DNA of 64,000 nucleotides. It comes from Pararhodobacter aggregans (GTDB taxonomy: Bacteria; Pseudomonadota; Alphaproteobacteria; Rhodobacterales; Rhodobacteraceae). A program made the translations under genes and the position numbers. The stretch spans positions 558,001 through 622,000 of the forward strand of contig NZ_QDDR01000001.1 in the NCBI RefSeq assembly GCF_003075525.1, read 5' to 3'. The notes beneath the pieces were generated by a model. It searched no databases. It had not been told where the DNA came from and was given only the letters and a program-made list of their open reading frames with translations. Positions 18,397 to 27,189 of this stretch are shown in pieces; within the stretch, counting starts at the first letter, position 1, and each line of letters starts with the position of its first letter.

Positions 18397-19604
18397 TGGA
18401 GATCGCGGTCGTCGGCGCGGGCATCATCGGCCTGACCGTCGCCCATCGGCTGGCGGGCGAGGGGCATCGCGTCACCCTGATCGCCCCGGCCGAGGAGCCG
18501 CACAAGGCCTCGACCGGCAATGCGGGGACCATCGCGGGCTATGCGGTCGATCCGGTCGGCACGCCCGAGGTGCTGCGCGACCTGCCGCGGCTTTTGCTCA
18601 ACCGCGACAGCCCCCTGGCGATCCACCGCCCCTCGGCCCTGCGGCTGGCGCCCTGGCTCTGGCGGTTCGCCCGGCAGGCGGGCCCCCGGGGGGCCGAGGC
18701 CAACCGCCGCGTGCTGGCCCGTATCCTGGGCGATGCCGACAGCCGCTGGCGGGGGCTGGCCTTCTCGCTGGGGGCAGGGGGGCTGCTGAGGGAGGCGGGC
18801 GCGCTCTATGCCTATGACACCGTCGAGGGTCTGAACGCGGCCGAGGCCGGGATGGACCGCCGTCGCGCCCATGGCGTCACGGTCGAGCGGCTCGATGCCT
18901 CGCAACTTCTGGCGCTGGAACCGCGCCTGCCGCCGGGACGGTTCGGGGGCGGGATGCTGTTTCCGGGCACGCTGTGGCTCAGCGATCCGGCCGCCATGCT
19001 CACCCGGATCGAGGCCGCGCTGCGCGTGGCGCGGATCGAGGCGCGGGTGACGGCGCTGACCCGGCGCGGCGCGGGCTGGCAGGTCACGCATGAAGAGGGC
19101 GCGCAGGAGGTCGAGGCCGTGGTGCTGGCCGCCGGGGCCTGGTCGGCGCGGCTGCTCAAACCGTTGGGCGTGCGGGTGCCGCTGACCGCCGAGCGCGGCT
19201 ATCATCTGGAATTCGACCGGGTGGAGAAGGTCGCGCGCCCGCTCTGTCCGGTGCGGCGCGGCTTCTATTTCACGCCGATGGCAGGGCGGCTGCGCGCGGC
19301 TGGCACGGTCGAGCTGGGCGGGATCGGCGCGGCGCCCTCGCCCCATCGCTGGGACTGGCTGGAAGAGGGGGTGCGCAGCGTCTTTCCCGACCTGCCGCCG
19401 CCGTCCCGCCGCTGGATGGGGCTGCGCCCCTCGGTCCCTGACAGCCTGCCGGTGGTGGGGCTGGCCCGCAAGGGGCTGGTCTGCGCCTTCGGCCATGGCC
19501 ATCTGGGCCTGACGCTGGCGCCCTGGACGGCCGAGCGGGTCTCGGCTGCGCTGGCGGGCGGGCCGCTGGACGAGGCGGTCAGCCCGCTGCGCTTCAACCG
19601 TTAA
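18396..19604 (+). CDS. FAD-dependent D-amino-acid dehydrogenase-like oxidoreductase
   Basis: 402-residue DAO-superfamily flavoprotein. N-terminal GxGxxG motif VVGAGIIGLTVAHRLAGEG, then the DadA-like STGNAGTIAGYAVDPVGTP and C-terminal WMGLRPSVPDSLPVVG with FGHGHLGLTLAP, a pattern typical of DadA/D-amino-acid dehydrogenases. The likely reaction is oxidative deamination of a D-amino acid to a 2-oxo acid, with electrons passed to the respiratory chain. Its ATG overlaps the stop of the ghrA-like gene by one base. Its TAA overlaps the stop of the convergent SDR gene (palindrome TTAA). Substrate not assignable. Confidence 0.8.
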   Translation: MEIAVVGAGIIGLTVAHRLAGEGHRVTLIAPAEEPHKASTGNAGTIAGYAVDPVGTPEVLRDLPRLLLNRDSPLAIHRPSALRLAPWLWRFARQAGPRGAEANRRVLARILGDADSRWRGLAFSLGAGGLLREAGALYAYDTVEGLNAAEAGMDRRRAHGVTVERLDASQLLALEPRLPPGRFGGGMLFPGTLWLSDPAAMLTRIEAALRVARIEARVTALTRRGAGWQVTHEEGAQEVEAVVLAAGAWSARLLKPLGVRVPLTAERGYHLEFDRVEKVARPLCPVRRGFYFTPMAGRLRAAGTVELGGIGAAPSPHRWDWLEEGVRSVFPDLPPPSRRWMGLRPSVPDSLPVVGLARKGLVCAFGHGHLGLTLAPWTAERVSAALAGGPLDEAVSPLRFNR

Positions 19605-20407
19605 TGGGCGGGCCGCTGCACGGTGTCCAGCACCGAGCGCCCGCCATCCAGCGTGACGATCTGCCCGGTCATGAAGGCCGAGGCCGACGAGGCCAGGAAC
19701 TGCGCCAGCTCCGCCACTTCCGAGGCCGTGCCGATCCGGTGCAAGGGCGTTCCGGCGATGATCGCCTCGCGGTATTCGGGATGCTCGGCAATCGTGTCGC
19801 GCAGGGTGCCCGACATGAGCGACCCCACGGCGATGGCATTGACCCGGATCGCCTGCGGCGCCAGCGACACGGCCAGCGAGCGGGTCATCTGTTCCAGCGC
19901 CGCGTTCGAGATCGAGAAGCCCAGCAATTCCGGCTGCGTCCGATGCGCGGCGATGGACGAGATATTGATGATCGCGCCCGCCACCTGCGGCTTGGTATCC
20001 TCTTGTTCCGCCTGCAGGATCATCCGCCGCGCCACCGCCTGCGAAGTGCGGAGCGCGACATTGAGGTTATGGTCCAGCAGCGTCTCGACCGAAGTGTCGG
20101 TCGGGTCCAGCGGGTCGGTCACGGCGAAGCTGCGCGTGGCGTTGATCAGGATATCCACCCGGTCGAAAGCGTCGAGCGCGGTCGACAGCAGGTTCGCCAC
20201 GTTCAGCTTCTCGCGCAGGTCACCGGCAAAAAGGCGGCAGTTCGGCAGGTCCGCCAGATCGTCGCACCCCGATTTCAGCCGCTTCTCGTTCATGTCCGAA
20301 AAGACGACATTGGCGCCTTCATCGACGAAATGCCGGGCGATGGCATGGCCGATGCCGGTGGCGGCGCCGGTGATGATCGCGGTCTTGCCCTCGATGGAAA
20401 AGCTCAT
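19601..20407 (-). CDS. SDR-family protein lacking the catalytic Tyr and Lys
   Basis: 268-residue classical SDR fold: GAATGIGHAIARHF cofactor loop, DILINATRSFAV (the NNAG motif is changed to INATR), catalytic-type Ser in INISSIAAHR, and C-terminal GQIVTLDGG. The YxxxK pair is replaced. The residue 13 after the Ser is Phe (codon TTC, 19916-19918) and the one 17 after is Asn (AAC, 19904-19906), giving GFSISNAALEQMTRSLA where FabG-like proteins have YSASKAAL. It is therefore probably not a conventional NAD(P)H oxidoreductase; a binding, structural or regulatory role is inference. The ATG overlaps the upstream methyltransferase stop (TGATG), so the two are translationally coupled. Confidence 0.8.
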   Translation of the reverse strand: MSFSIEGKTAIITGAATGIGHAIARHFVDEGANVVFSDMNEKRLKSGCDDLADLPNCRLFAGDLREKLNVANLLSTALDAFDRVDILINATRSFAVTDPLDPTDTSVETLLDHNLNVALRTSQAVARRMILQAEQEDTKPQVAGAIINISSIAAHRTQPELLGFSISNAALEQMTRSLAVSLAPQAIRVNAIAVGSLMSGTLRDTIAEHPEYREAIIAGTPLHRIGTASEVAELAQFLASSASAFMTGQIVTLDGGRSVLDTVQRPAH

Positions 20408-21477
20408 CAGCGCCGTCCTCTGCTGTGGGTCGCACGGGCGCGCGCGGCCGGGGCCGCGGCGGGCGCCCGCTGGGGGCCTTCGGCATGGAAGATCTTGAAG
20501 CCCGGGCTGCCGGGAAGCTCGCTGTGCTTGCGGAAGGCCTCGGCCAGGGTCTGCTCGTAGGGCAGGTGGCGGTTGGCCACCAGAAACAGCTGGCCCGAGG
20601 GTTTCAGCATCGCCGCCGCGCTGCGGATGAAGGCCGCGCCCAGCTGCGGCCGCGCCTCGCGGCCCTGATGGAAGGGCGGGTTCATCACCACGGCGTCAAG
20701 CGGCAATTTCAACGGGTTGGTGGCATCGGCCCAATGGAACTGCGCCCGGGGATCGGTCACGTTCTGGCGCGCGCAGGCCAAGGCGCGGGCGTCGGCCTCG
20801 ATCAGGTGCAGCGTGGCGATGCCGGGCGCGCGGGCAAGTATCTGCGCCGAGAGATACCCCCAGCCCGCGCCAAGGTCCGCCACCACGCCCTTCAACCCGG
20901 CGGGCAGCGAGGCCGCCAGCAGCGCCGAGGCCGGGTCGATCCCGTCGGCGGAAAAGAGGCCGGGCAGCGTGCGATAGATCCGCTCGCCGTCCTGCGCCTC
21001 GCCCGGGGCCGCGCGCCAATCGGCCAGCGCCGCACCCGGCGAGGGGAACCAGGCGATCTTGCCGTGGCCCTTGGCGATGGCCGCGCTCAGCTCCACCCGG
21101 TCGCGCAATTCGCGCAGCATGGCGTCAACGCCGTCGTTCTTCTGCCCGTCGATGATGACCGGGCCCGAGGTCAGCGCCGCGGCCTGGGCGATCAGGTCGC
21201 GGGCCTCGACCCGCGAACGGGGCAGACAGACCAGCGCCGCGGCATAGGGCCCCTCGGCCGCCTGCGCGCAAGCCAGGCCCCGGGCGGTGAAAAAGCCGTG
21301 GTCGGGCGCGAAGGGCGTCACGATCTGCAGCTGCGAGGAGGGCAGGGGGCCGAAATCCTCGCCCGCGCGGGGGTGGAGGACGGCAATGGTGCCCGCATCG
21401 GGCAGGGCCAGGCCTGCCTCGACGGCAAGCTCCAGCCGCAGCGCACGGGGCGCCGGTTCATGAAAGGACATGGTCAT
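20407..21477 (-). CDS. RsmC-like class I methyltransferase
   Basis: 356-residue SAM-dependent methyltransferase with the two-domain layout of RsmC/RlmG: a degenerate N-terminal domain (about 1-165) and a catalytic C-terminal domain with motif I VVADLGAGWGYLSAQIL, acidic motif LHLIEADARAL and catalytic motif VMNPPFHQGREARPQLG. This points to N2-guanine methylation of rRNA (16S G1207 for RsmC), but the exact target is inferred. The last 20 residues are Arg/Ala-rich. Two starts, 21477 and 21471, are possible. It lies 19 bases after clpS and overlaps the SDR gene by one base. Confidence 0.82.
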   Translation of the reverse strand: MTMSFHEPAPRALRLELAVEAGLALPDAGTIAVLHPRAGEDFGPLPSSQLQIVTPFAPDHGFFTARGLACAQAAEGPYAAALVCLPRSRVEARDLIAQAAALTSGPVIIDGQKNDGVDAMLRELRDRVELSAAIAKGHGKIAWFPSPGAALADWRAAPGEAQDGERIYRTLPGLFSADGIDPASALLAASLPAGLKGVVADLGAGWGYLSAQILARAPGIATLHLIEADARALACARQNVTDPRAQFHWADATNPLKLPLDAVVMNPPFHQGREARPQLGAAFIRSAAAMLKPSGQLFLVANRHLPYEQTLAEAFRKHSELPGSPGFKIFHAEGPQRAPAAAPAARARATHSRGRR

Positions 21478-21496
21478 CGGCGGGCGCAGACGCGCC

Positions 21497-21838
21497 TCAC
21501 TCCTTTTCCAGGGTGCATTGCAGCGGATGCTGGTGGCGGCGGGCGAAGTCCATCACCTGCGCGACCTTGGTCTCGGCGATCTCGTACGAGAAGACCCCGA
21601 CCACGGCCAGACCCTTCTTGTGGACCGTCAGCATGATCTCGAACGCCTGGGCGTGGCTCATGCCGAAGAAGCGTTCAAGCACATGCACGACGAATTCCAT
21701 CGGCGTGTAATCGTCGTTCAGCAGCATCACCTTGTACATCGGCGGGCGCTGGGTGCGGGTGCGGGTCTTGACCGCGACGCCCGGATCGCCCTCACCGGGG
21801 CCATGCTTGCGCTCGGTCATCGTAACGGTCTGAGCCAT
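21497..21838 (-). CDS. clpS: ATP-dependent Clp protease adaptor ClpS
   Basis: 113-residue N-recognin that delivers N-degron substrates to ClpA. The core motif [20 protein letters not shown] has the Asn-Asp-Asp residues that bind the N-terminal amino group, and is followed by [20 protein letters not shown] and ending QCTLEKE. The frame is open for 54 more codons upstream, but the start is taken at ATG 21838 (alternative ATG 21820), giving normal family length. A TATACT element on the minus strand (21877-21882) would give a leader of about 30 bases. clpA is not in the window. Confidence 0.93.
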   Translation of the reverse strand: MAQTVTMTERKHGPGEGDPGVAVKTRTRTQRPPMYKVMLLNDDYTPMEFVVHVLERFFGMSHAQAFEIMLTVHKKGLAVVGVFSYEIAETKVAQVMDFARRHQHPLQCTLEKE

Positions 21839-21876
21839 GCGGTTGGGGCCTGGGGTGACAGATTCGGTTGCAGGGC

Positions 21877-21882
21877 AGTATA
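21877..21882 (-). promoter_or_regulatory. Possible -10 element of clpS
   Basis: TATACT read on the minus strand, about 40 bases before the clpS start, with a TTTCTT sequence about 17 bases upstream as a weak -35. It lies in the 86-base divergent gap between clpS and the HAD hydrolase. Confidence 0.35.
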
Positions 21883-21924
21883 TAGCGCCCACAGCGGCCA
21901 AGAAAACCCTAGCGGACAAAAGCC

Positions 21925-22626
21925 ATGACGCGCCTGACCACGATTGCCCTCGATGCCGATGATACGCTCTGGCACAACGAGCGTTTCTTCCACCTGACAC
22001 AGGCCCGGTTTGCCGAGCTTCTGGCCGATCACGCCGCGCCCGAGGATCTGGCGGACCGTCTTCTGGCCTCCGAGCGGCGCAACATCGGCCGTTATGGATT
22101 CGGCATCAAAGGCTTCATGCTGTCGATGATCGAGACGGCGGTCGAGGTGACCGAGGGCCGGGTGCCCGGCCATGTCATCGGCCAGATCATCGCCGCCGGG
22201 CAGGACATGCTGGCCCATCCGATCGAACTGCTGCCGGGGGTGGCCGAGACGGTCGAATCACTGGCCGGGGTGCATCGGCTGGTGCTGATCACCAAGGGCG
22301 ACCTGCTGGATCAGGAACGGAAGCTCGCGCAATCGGGGCTGGGCGATCATTTCGCCGGGGTCGAGATCGTCAGCCACAAGAATCCCGAGACCTATGCCAC
22401 TGTTTTCGCCCGCTATGGCGGGGCCGAGGGCGCGCTGATGGCGGGGAATTCCATGGCTTCGGACGTGGTGGCGCCGATCCGGGCCGGGGCCTGGGGGGTC
22501 TTTGTGCCGCACGGGCTGGAATGGGCGCTGGAAAGGGCCGACCCGCCCGAGGACCACCCCCGCTATCGGCGGATTTCCACCTTGTCGGATCTGCCCGATC
22601 TGATCCGCGATATCGAGCAATCCTGA
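21925..22626 (+). CDS. HAD-family hydrolase
   Basis: 233-residue HAD phosphatase-like protein with all motifs: [12 protein letters not shown] (motif I; DxDxT), LVLITKGD (motif II), Lys in [12 protein letters not shown] (motif III) and [18 protein letters not shown] (motif IV, GNSxxSD). The cap region lies between motifs I and II. Cytoplasmic, probably a small-molecule phosphatase; substrate unknown. Divergent from clpS with an 86-base gap. The 171-base gap after it contains a TGAAAAC/GTTTTCA inverted repeat (about 22694-22714) that may act as its terminator. Confidence 0.87.
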   Translation: MTRLTTIALDADDTLWHNERFFHLTQARFAELLADHAAPEDLADRLLASERRNIGRYGFGIKGFMLSMIETAVEVTEGRVPGHVIGQIIAAGQDMLAHPIELLPGVAETVESLAGVHRLVLITKGDLLDQERKLAQSGLGDHFAGVEIVSHKNPETYATVFARYGGAEGALMAGNSMASDVVAPIRAGAWGVFVPHGLEWALERADPPEDHPRYRRISTLSDLPDLIRDIEQS

Positions 22627-22797
22627 ATGTAGTAGCCCCGCGCGGAGAATCCGCGAAATCTTGATGCCGTCTCAAGATCGTCGGGAAAGGCGTTGAAAAC
22701 ACGGGGGGTTTTCATGTCGTGCCTTTGGTGGTAGCCTGTTGTTGAGCAAAATTGACGCCGCCGGATAAACGGGGGCGCAGAGGCAGAGGACAGGCAC

Positions 22798-24840
22798 GTG
22801 ACAACGCGATTCGGGCGTTGGTTCCGCGGCTTTGGCGTGATCGGCATGACGGCCCTGGTGGCTGTGATGGTGGTACTATGCGTCGCACCGCGCGCCCATG
22901 CGCAACCCTTCGCCGCGGTGGTCATGGACGCCCGCACCGGCGAAATCCTGTATCAGACCGACAATTCCACGTCGCGACTGCATCCCGCGTCGTTGACCAA
23001 GATGATGACGCTCTACATCGCCTTCGAGGCGTTGCAGAACGGCGAGATCACCGAGGACACGCCGGTGCGCATCTCGCGCCATGCCGCCTCGCAACCGCCC
23101 TCGCGGCTGGGTCTGCGGGCGGGCCAGACCATCGCCTTCCGCTATCTGATCCGCGCCGCCGCCCTGCGCTCGGCCAATGACGCGGCGGTGGCGATTGCCG
23201 AGGCTCTCGAAGGCTCGGTCCCGGCCTTCGCCGAGCGGATGAACCGCACGGCCCGCGCCATCGGCATGTCGCGCACCACCTTTCGCAACCCGCACGGGCT
23301 GACCACGGACGGGCATCTGTCCACCGCGCGCGACATGTCGATCCTGGGGCGGCAGCTCTATTTCGACTATCCCAGCTATTACGGCATCTTCTCGCGCCGG
23401 TCGGACAACGCCGGGATCGCCACGGTGAACAACACGAATCGGCTGTTCCTGGGCAGCTATCGCGGGGCCGACGGGATCAAGACCGGTTTCACCAATGCCG
23501 CGGGCTACAACCTCACCGCCATGGCCGAGCGGGACGGCGTGCGGCTGCTGGTCACCGTCTTCGGCGCGCGGTCGTCGCAGGACCGGCTGCGGCGGGTGTC
23601 GCAGCTGATGGACCGCGGCTTCCGCGACGCGCCGCGGCGCGCGGCGGTACGGCGTCCGGCGCGGCCCGATTACGTGCGCGGTGCCGATGATCGCGGCAGC
23701 GGCCCCGCCGCCGGTCGGGTGATCCGCCTGCAGACCGCGCCCACCACCTCGCGCTTTCCGCGGGCCCGCCCGCAACCGGGCGAGGCCCCGGCCGAGGAGC
23801 TGATCGCCGCCCTGAGCACCGGGATCGACGAGCTGATCGAGGAAATCCGCGAGCCCGATCCGGCCTCGGATACCGACGATCCGGGTGTCGCGCCCGGCGT
23901 GACCTCGGAAGAGCCCGAAGAGAGCGATGCGCCCGAGGGGCTGGCCGAAGCGGTCGACCAGGTTCTGGTCGCCGCCGTCGCCCCCGAGCGTTCGCCCCTG
24001 CCGCGGGGCAGGCCGGTGGACGAGGCGGTGACGCTGGCCGCCGCCGACCCCGCCGAGGCCGGGGAAGAGATCGCCATCGCGGCGCGCTCGGGTAGCGGTC
24101 CTCTGGGCACCGAGGATTACGTGGCGCTGGCCGAAAGCGGCGTGCAGGTGCCGGTGACGCCGCCCGCCCGGCCCGAGGATCTGGTCGCCGCCCTGGTCGG
24201 GGATCTGCCCGCCGATGGCACCGAGGCTCCGGCCGGGGACGCCGTGGCGCTGGCCGATGTCTCGACCGACGGCGGGGCGCTGACCATCCCCGGCCTGCCG
24301 CCGATCCCGCTGGCAGAGGGGGCCGAGGCGCCCGAAACCCAACCCGAAACCCAGCTTGCCGCGCTCGAAACCCCGGCCGAGGCGCCGCTGATGCCCTCGC
24401 TCGAACCCGTGGCCTCGGAGCTTTCCGTCGATGACGACGGCCGCATCCTGTGGCGCGACGAGGAACTCCTTCAGGCGCTGAGCCACGAGGACCCCGAAGA
24501 GCCGGTGCTGGCGCCGACCATCGTGCTGACCAGCTCGTCCGATGCCGATGTGGTGGCCAGCACCCCCACGCCCGAGATCGTCACCCATGTCTCGACTTCG
24601 GGCGGGCGGCTGTGGCGGGTGGAACTGGGCCGCTTCAACACTCCCTTCGACGCCGAGCGCGTGCTGCTGCGGGTGGCGCTGTCCGAGGCCGGGACGCTGC
24701 GCAACGGCGTGCGCCGGGTCACGGCGCGCGGCGGGCGCCACGTGGCCGAGGTCAATTCGCTGACCCATGAAGAGGCGCAGCTTGCCTGCCTGCGCCTTGC
24801 CGCCCGCGATCAGGATTGCACGGTGGTGGACCCCTCCTGA
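22798..24840 (+). CDS. D-alanyl-D-alanine carboxypeptidase with SPOR domain
   Basis: 680-residue low-molecular-weight PBP that trims the terminal D-Ala from stem peptides in the periplasm. Signal peptide (residues 1-36, FGVIGMTALVAVMVVLCVAPRAHA). Peptidase S11 motifs: Ser65 in PASLTKMMTL, Ser125 in LRSANDAAVA and Lys228 in GADGIKTGFTNAAG. Residues about 290-590 are a long acidic, Pro/Ala/Glu-rich, probably disordered linker. The last 80 residues (about 600-680, GRLWRVELGRFNTPFDAERVL) form a SPOR domain, which binds denuded glycan at the division septum. GTG start, with AGAGGACAGG upstream. The linker is much longer than in classical DacA/DacF proteins (about 400 residues). Confidence 0.92.
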   Translation: MTTRFGRWFRGFGVIGMTALVAVMVVLCVAPRAHAQPFAAVVMDARTGEILYQTDNSTSRLHPASLTKMMTLYIAFEALQNGEITEDTPVRISRHAASQPPSRLGLRAGQTIAFRYLIRAAALRSANDAAVAIAEALEGSVPAFAERMNRTARAIGMSRTTFRNPHGLTTDGHLSTARDMSILGRQLYFDYPSYYGIFSRRSDNAGIATVNNTNRLFLGSYRGADGIKTGFTNAAGYNLTAMAERDGVRLLVTVFGARSSQDRLRRVSQLMDRGFRDAPRRAAVRRPARPDYVRGADDRGSGPAAGRVIRLQTAPTTSRFPRARPQPGEAPAEELIAALSTGIDELIEEIREPDPASDTDDPGVAPGVTSEEPEESDAPEGLAEAVDQVLVAAVAPERSPLPRGRPVDEAVTLAAADPAEAGEEIAIAARSGSGPLGTEDYVALAESGVQVPVTPPARPEDLVAALVGDLPADGTEAPAGDAVALADVSTDGGALTIPGLPPIPLAEGAEAPETQPETQLAALETPAEAPLMPSLEPVASELSVDDDGRILWRDEELLQALSHEDPEEPVLAPTIVLTSSSDADVVASTPTPEIVTHVSTSGGRLWRVELGRFNTPFDAERVLLRVALSEAGTLRNGVRRVTARGGRHVAEVNSLTHEEAQLACLRLAARDQDCTVVDPS

Positions 24841-24901
24841 GGTCCGCCACCGGCGCCGGTTTGCGCGTGACGACGCCCGCCCCGCGTGGTAGCGCCGGGG
24901 G

Positions 24902-27115
24902 ATGAAACGTCTGCCCTCGAAACCCGAAATCGCCCAGTGGCTCTCTGAACACGAGGGGCGCCCGGCCTTTCACGACATCAGCCGCGCCTTCGGCATCAAG
25001 GGCGCGGCCAAGATCGACCTCAAGCGTATGCTGGCGGAACTGGAGGCCGAGGGTCTCTACGAGGGTCGCAAGAAGCGCCGTCCCCGGGGCGAGGGCCTGC
25101 CGCCGGTTGGCATCATCCGCGTGACCGGCCCCGATGCGCAGGGCGACCTGCTGGCCGAACCCGCCGACGGCGAGGGTGACGCGCCGCGCATCCTGGTGAT
25201 CGAGCGCAAGGACCAGCCGGCGCTGGGCGCGGGCGACCGGGTGCTGGCCAAGCTCACGCAGACCGAGGACGGCTGGCACGCCCATCCGATCCGCAAGCTG
25301 CAATCGGGCCCGCGCACCGTGCTGGGCATCTATCGCGCCGGGTCCGAATTCGGGCGGATCCTGCCCATCGACAAGGGCGCCGATCTGGAATTCCGGGTGG
25401 CGGCGGCCGATGCCCGGGGCGCCAAGGACGGCGAATTGGTCGAGGCCGAGCAGACCTCGCCGCCCCGTCTGGGCCTGCCCAAGGCGCGGATCGTGCGGCG
25501 GCTGGGCGATCCGGGCGCACCGCGCGCGGTCAGCCTGATCGCCATCCACCAGCACGGCATTCCCGACCATTTCCCCGACTCGGTTCTGGCCGAGGCCGAT
25601 TCCGCCCCCGCCGATCCCGGCGGTAAGCGCGAGGATCTGCGCGGGCTGCCCTTGCTGACCATCGACCCCTCGGATGCCCGCGACCATGATGACGCGGTCT
25701 GCGCCGAGCCGGGCGCGGACGGCGGGTTCGTTGTCTGGGTCGCCATCGCCGATGTCGCGGCCTATGTGCGCCCCGGCTCGGAACTGGACCGCGAGGCCCG
25801 CAAGCGCGGCAATTCCAGCTATTTCCCCGACCGCGTGGTGCCGATGCTGCCCGACCGGCTGTCGGGCGACCTGTGTTCGTTGCACGAGGGCGTGGACCGC
25901 CCGGTTCTGGCCGTGCGGATGGAGGTCAGTGCGCAAGGCGAGAAGACCGGCCATCGTTTCGTTCGGGGGATGATGAATTCCCGCGCCTCGCTGACCTATG
26001 AACAGGCGCAGGCCGCCTTCGAGGGGCGGCTCGACTCGCAGACCGACCCGCTGGCCGAGGGGCTGAGCCATCTCTACGCCGCCTGGCAGGCGACGCTGAC
26101 GGCCCGCGCCGCCCGCCAGCCGCTGGATCTGGACCTGCCCGAACGCCGGATCGTGCTGGACGAGGACGGAACCGTGACCTCGGTCGCCTTCAAGGACCGG
26201 CTCGACGCGCACAAGGTGATCGAGGAATTCATGGTGATGGCCAATGTCGCCGCCGCCGAGGAATTGATCGCCCGCCGCTCGCCCCTGCTGTTCCGGGTGC
26301 ACGAGGAACCAACCATCGAGAAAATCGAGGCATTGCGCGAGGTTGCGCAGGGGGCGGGGCTGGTGCTGGCCAAGGGGCAGGTGTTGCAAACCCGGCACCT
26401 GAACAAGCTGCTGGCCGATGCCGAGGGCTCGGAATTCGACGAACTCATCAACATGGCGACGCTCAGGTCCATGACCCAGGCCTATTACGCGCCCGAGAAT
26501 TTCGGCCATTTCGGCCTCGCGCTGCGCAATTACGCGCATTTCACCTCGCCGATCCGGCGCTATTCCGACCTGATCGTCCACCGCGCCCTGATCGCGGCCC
26601 ATAAATGGGGCAAGGACGGGCTCAGCGACTGGGACACCGAGCATCTGGCCGAGACCGCGACTCAGATCTCGGAAACCGAGCGCCGCTCGATGGCGGCCGA
26701 GCGCGACACCTCCGACCGTTATCTGGCGGCCTTCATGGCCGACCGGATCGGCGCCGTGTTCCGGGGCCGGATCAGCGGCGTGGCGCGCTTCGGTCTCTTC
26801 GTGAAACTCGACGAGACGGGGGCGGACGGGCTGGTGCCGATCCGCTCGCTGGGCGACGAATATTTCCACCACGATGCCGACAGCCAGACGCTGCGCGGCG
26901 AGAAGACCGGCACGGTTCTGGGCCTTGGTCAGCGGGTGGAGGTGAAACTGGCCGAGGCCGAGGCGATGACCGGCGGCCTGCTGCTGGAACTGCTGGAGGT
27001 CGAAGGCGCCCCCATGGCCCGCGCCCGCCGGGGCAAGGGTCGCGGCAAGGGGCCGGTCTCGCGCAAGGGGGCCGCCGCCAAGGCCGGCCGCATCCGCCGC
27101 CGCCGCGAGCGCTAG
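24902..27115 (+). CDS. rnr: Ribonuclease R
   Basis: 737-residue RNB-family 3'-5' exoribonuclease. N-terminal helix-turn-helix-like region (PSKPEIAQWLSEHEGRPAFHDI), cold-shock domains, then the RNB catalytic core with TIDPSDARDHDDAVCAE, where the metal-binding aspartates sit, and HFTSPIRRYSDLIVHR. An S1 domain (about 620-700, GRISGVARFGLFVKLDETGADGLVP) and a basic C-terminal tail (KGRGKG, RIRRRRER) typical of RNase R follow. Degrades structured RNA and participates in trans-translation quality control. 61 bases after the carboxypeptidase; followed by a clear intrinsic terminator. Confidence 0.95.
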   Translation: MKRLPSKPEIAQWLSEHEGRPAFHDISRAFGIKGAAKIDLKRMLAELEAEGLYEGRKKRRPRGEGLPPVGIIRVTGPDAQGDLLAEPADGEGDAPRILVIERKDQPALGAGDRVLAKLTQTEDGWHAHPIRKLQSGPRTVLGIYRAGSEFGRILPIDKGADLEFRVAAADARGAKDGELVEAEQTSPPRLGLPKARIVRRLGDPGAPRAVSLIAIHQHGIPDHFPDSVLAEADSAPADPGGKREDLRGLPLLTIDPSDARDHDDAVCAEPGADGGFVVWVAIADVAAYVRPGSELDREARKRGNSSYFPDRVVPMLPDRLSGDLCSLHEGVDRPVLAVRMEVSAQGEKTGHRFVRGMMNSRASLTYEQAQAAFEGRLDSQTDPLAEGLSHLYAAWQATLTARAARQPLDLDLPERRIVLDEDGTVTSVAFKDRLDAHKVIEEFMVMANVAAAEELIARRSPLLFRVHEEPTIEKIEALREVAQGAGLVLAKGQVLQTRHLNKLLADAEGSEFDELINMATLRSMTQAYYAPENFGHFGLALRNYAHFTSPIRRYSDLIVHRALIAAHKWGKDGLSDWDTEHLAETATQISETERRSMAAERDTSDRYLAAFMADRIGAVFRGRISGVARFGLFVKLDETGADGLVPIRSLGDEYFHHDADSQTLRGEKTGTVLGLGQRVEVKLAEAEAMTGGLLLELLEVEGAPMARARRGKGRGKGPVSRKGAAAKAGRIRRRRER

Positions 27116-27141
27116 GCGCCCGCCAGCCCCCCCAAATGCAG

Positions 27142-27170
27142 CGGGCAGGACCGAAGTCCTGCCCGTTCTT
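27142..27170 (+). terminator. Intrinsic terminator of rnr
   Basis: Perfect 10-bp GC-rich stem CGGGCAGGAC/GTCCTGCCCG (27142-27151 with 27156-27165), loop CGAA, followed by TTCTT, 26 bases after the rnr stop. The convergent methyltransferase stop is 20 bases further on, so it may serve both. Confidence 0.8.
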
Positions 27171-27189
27171 CCACCACCCGAGGGACTGC

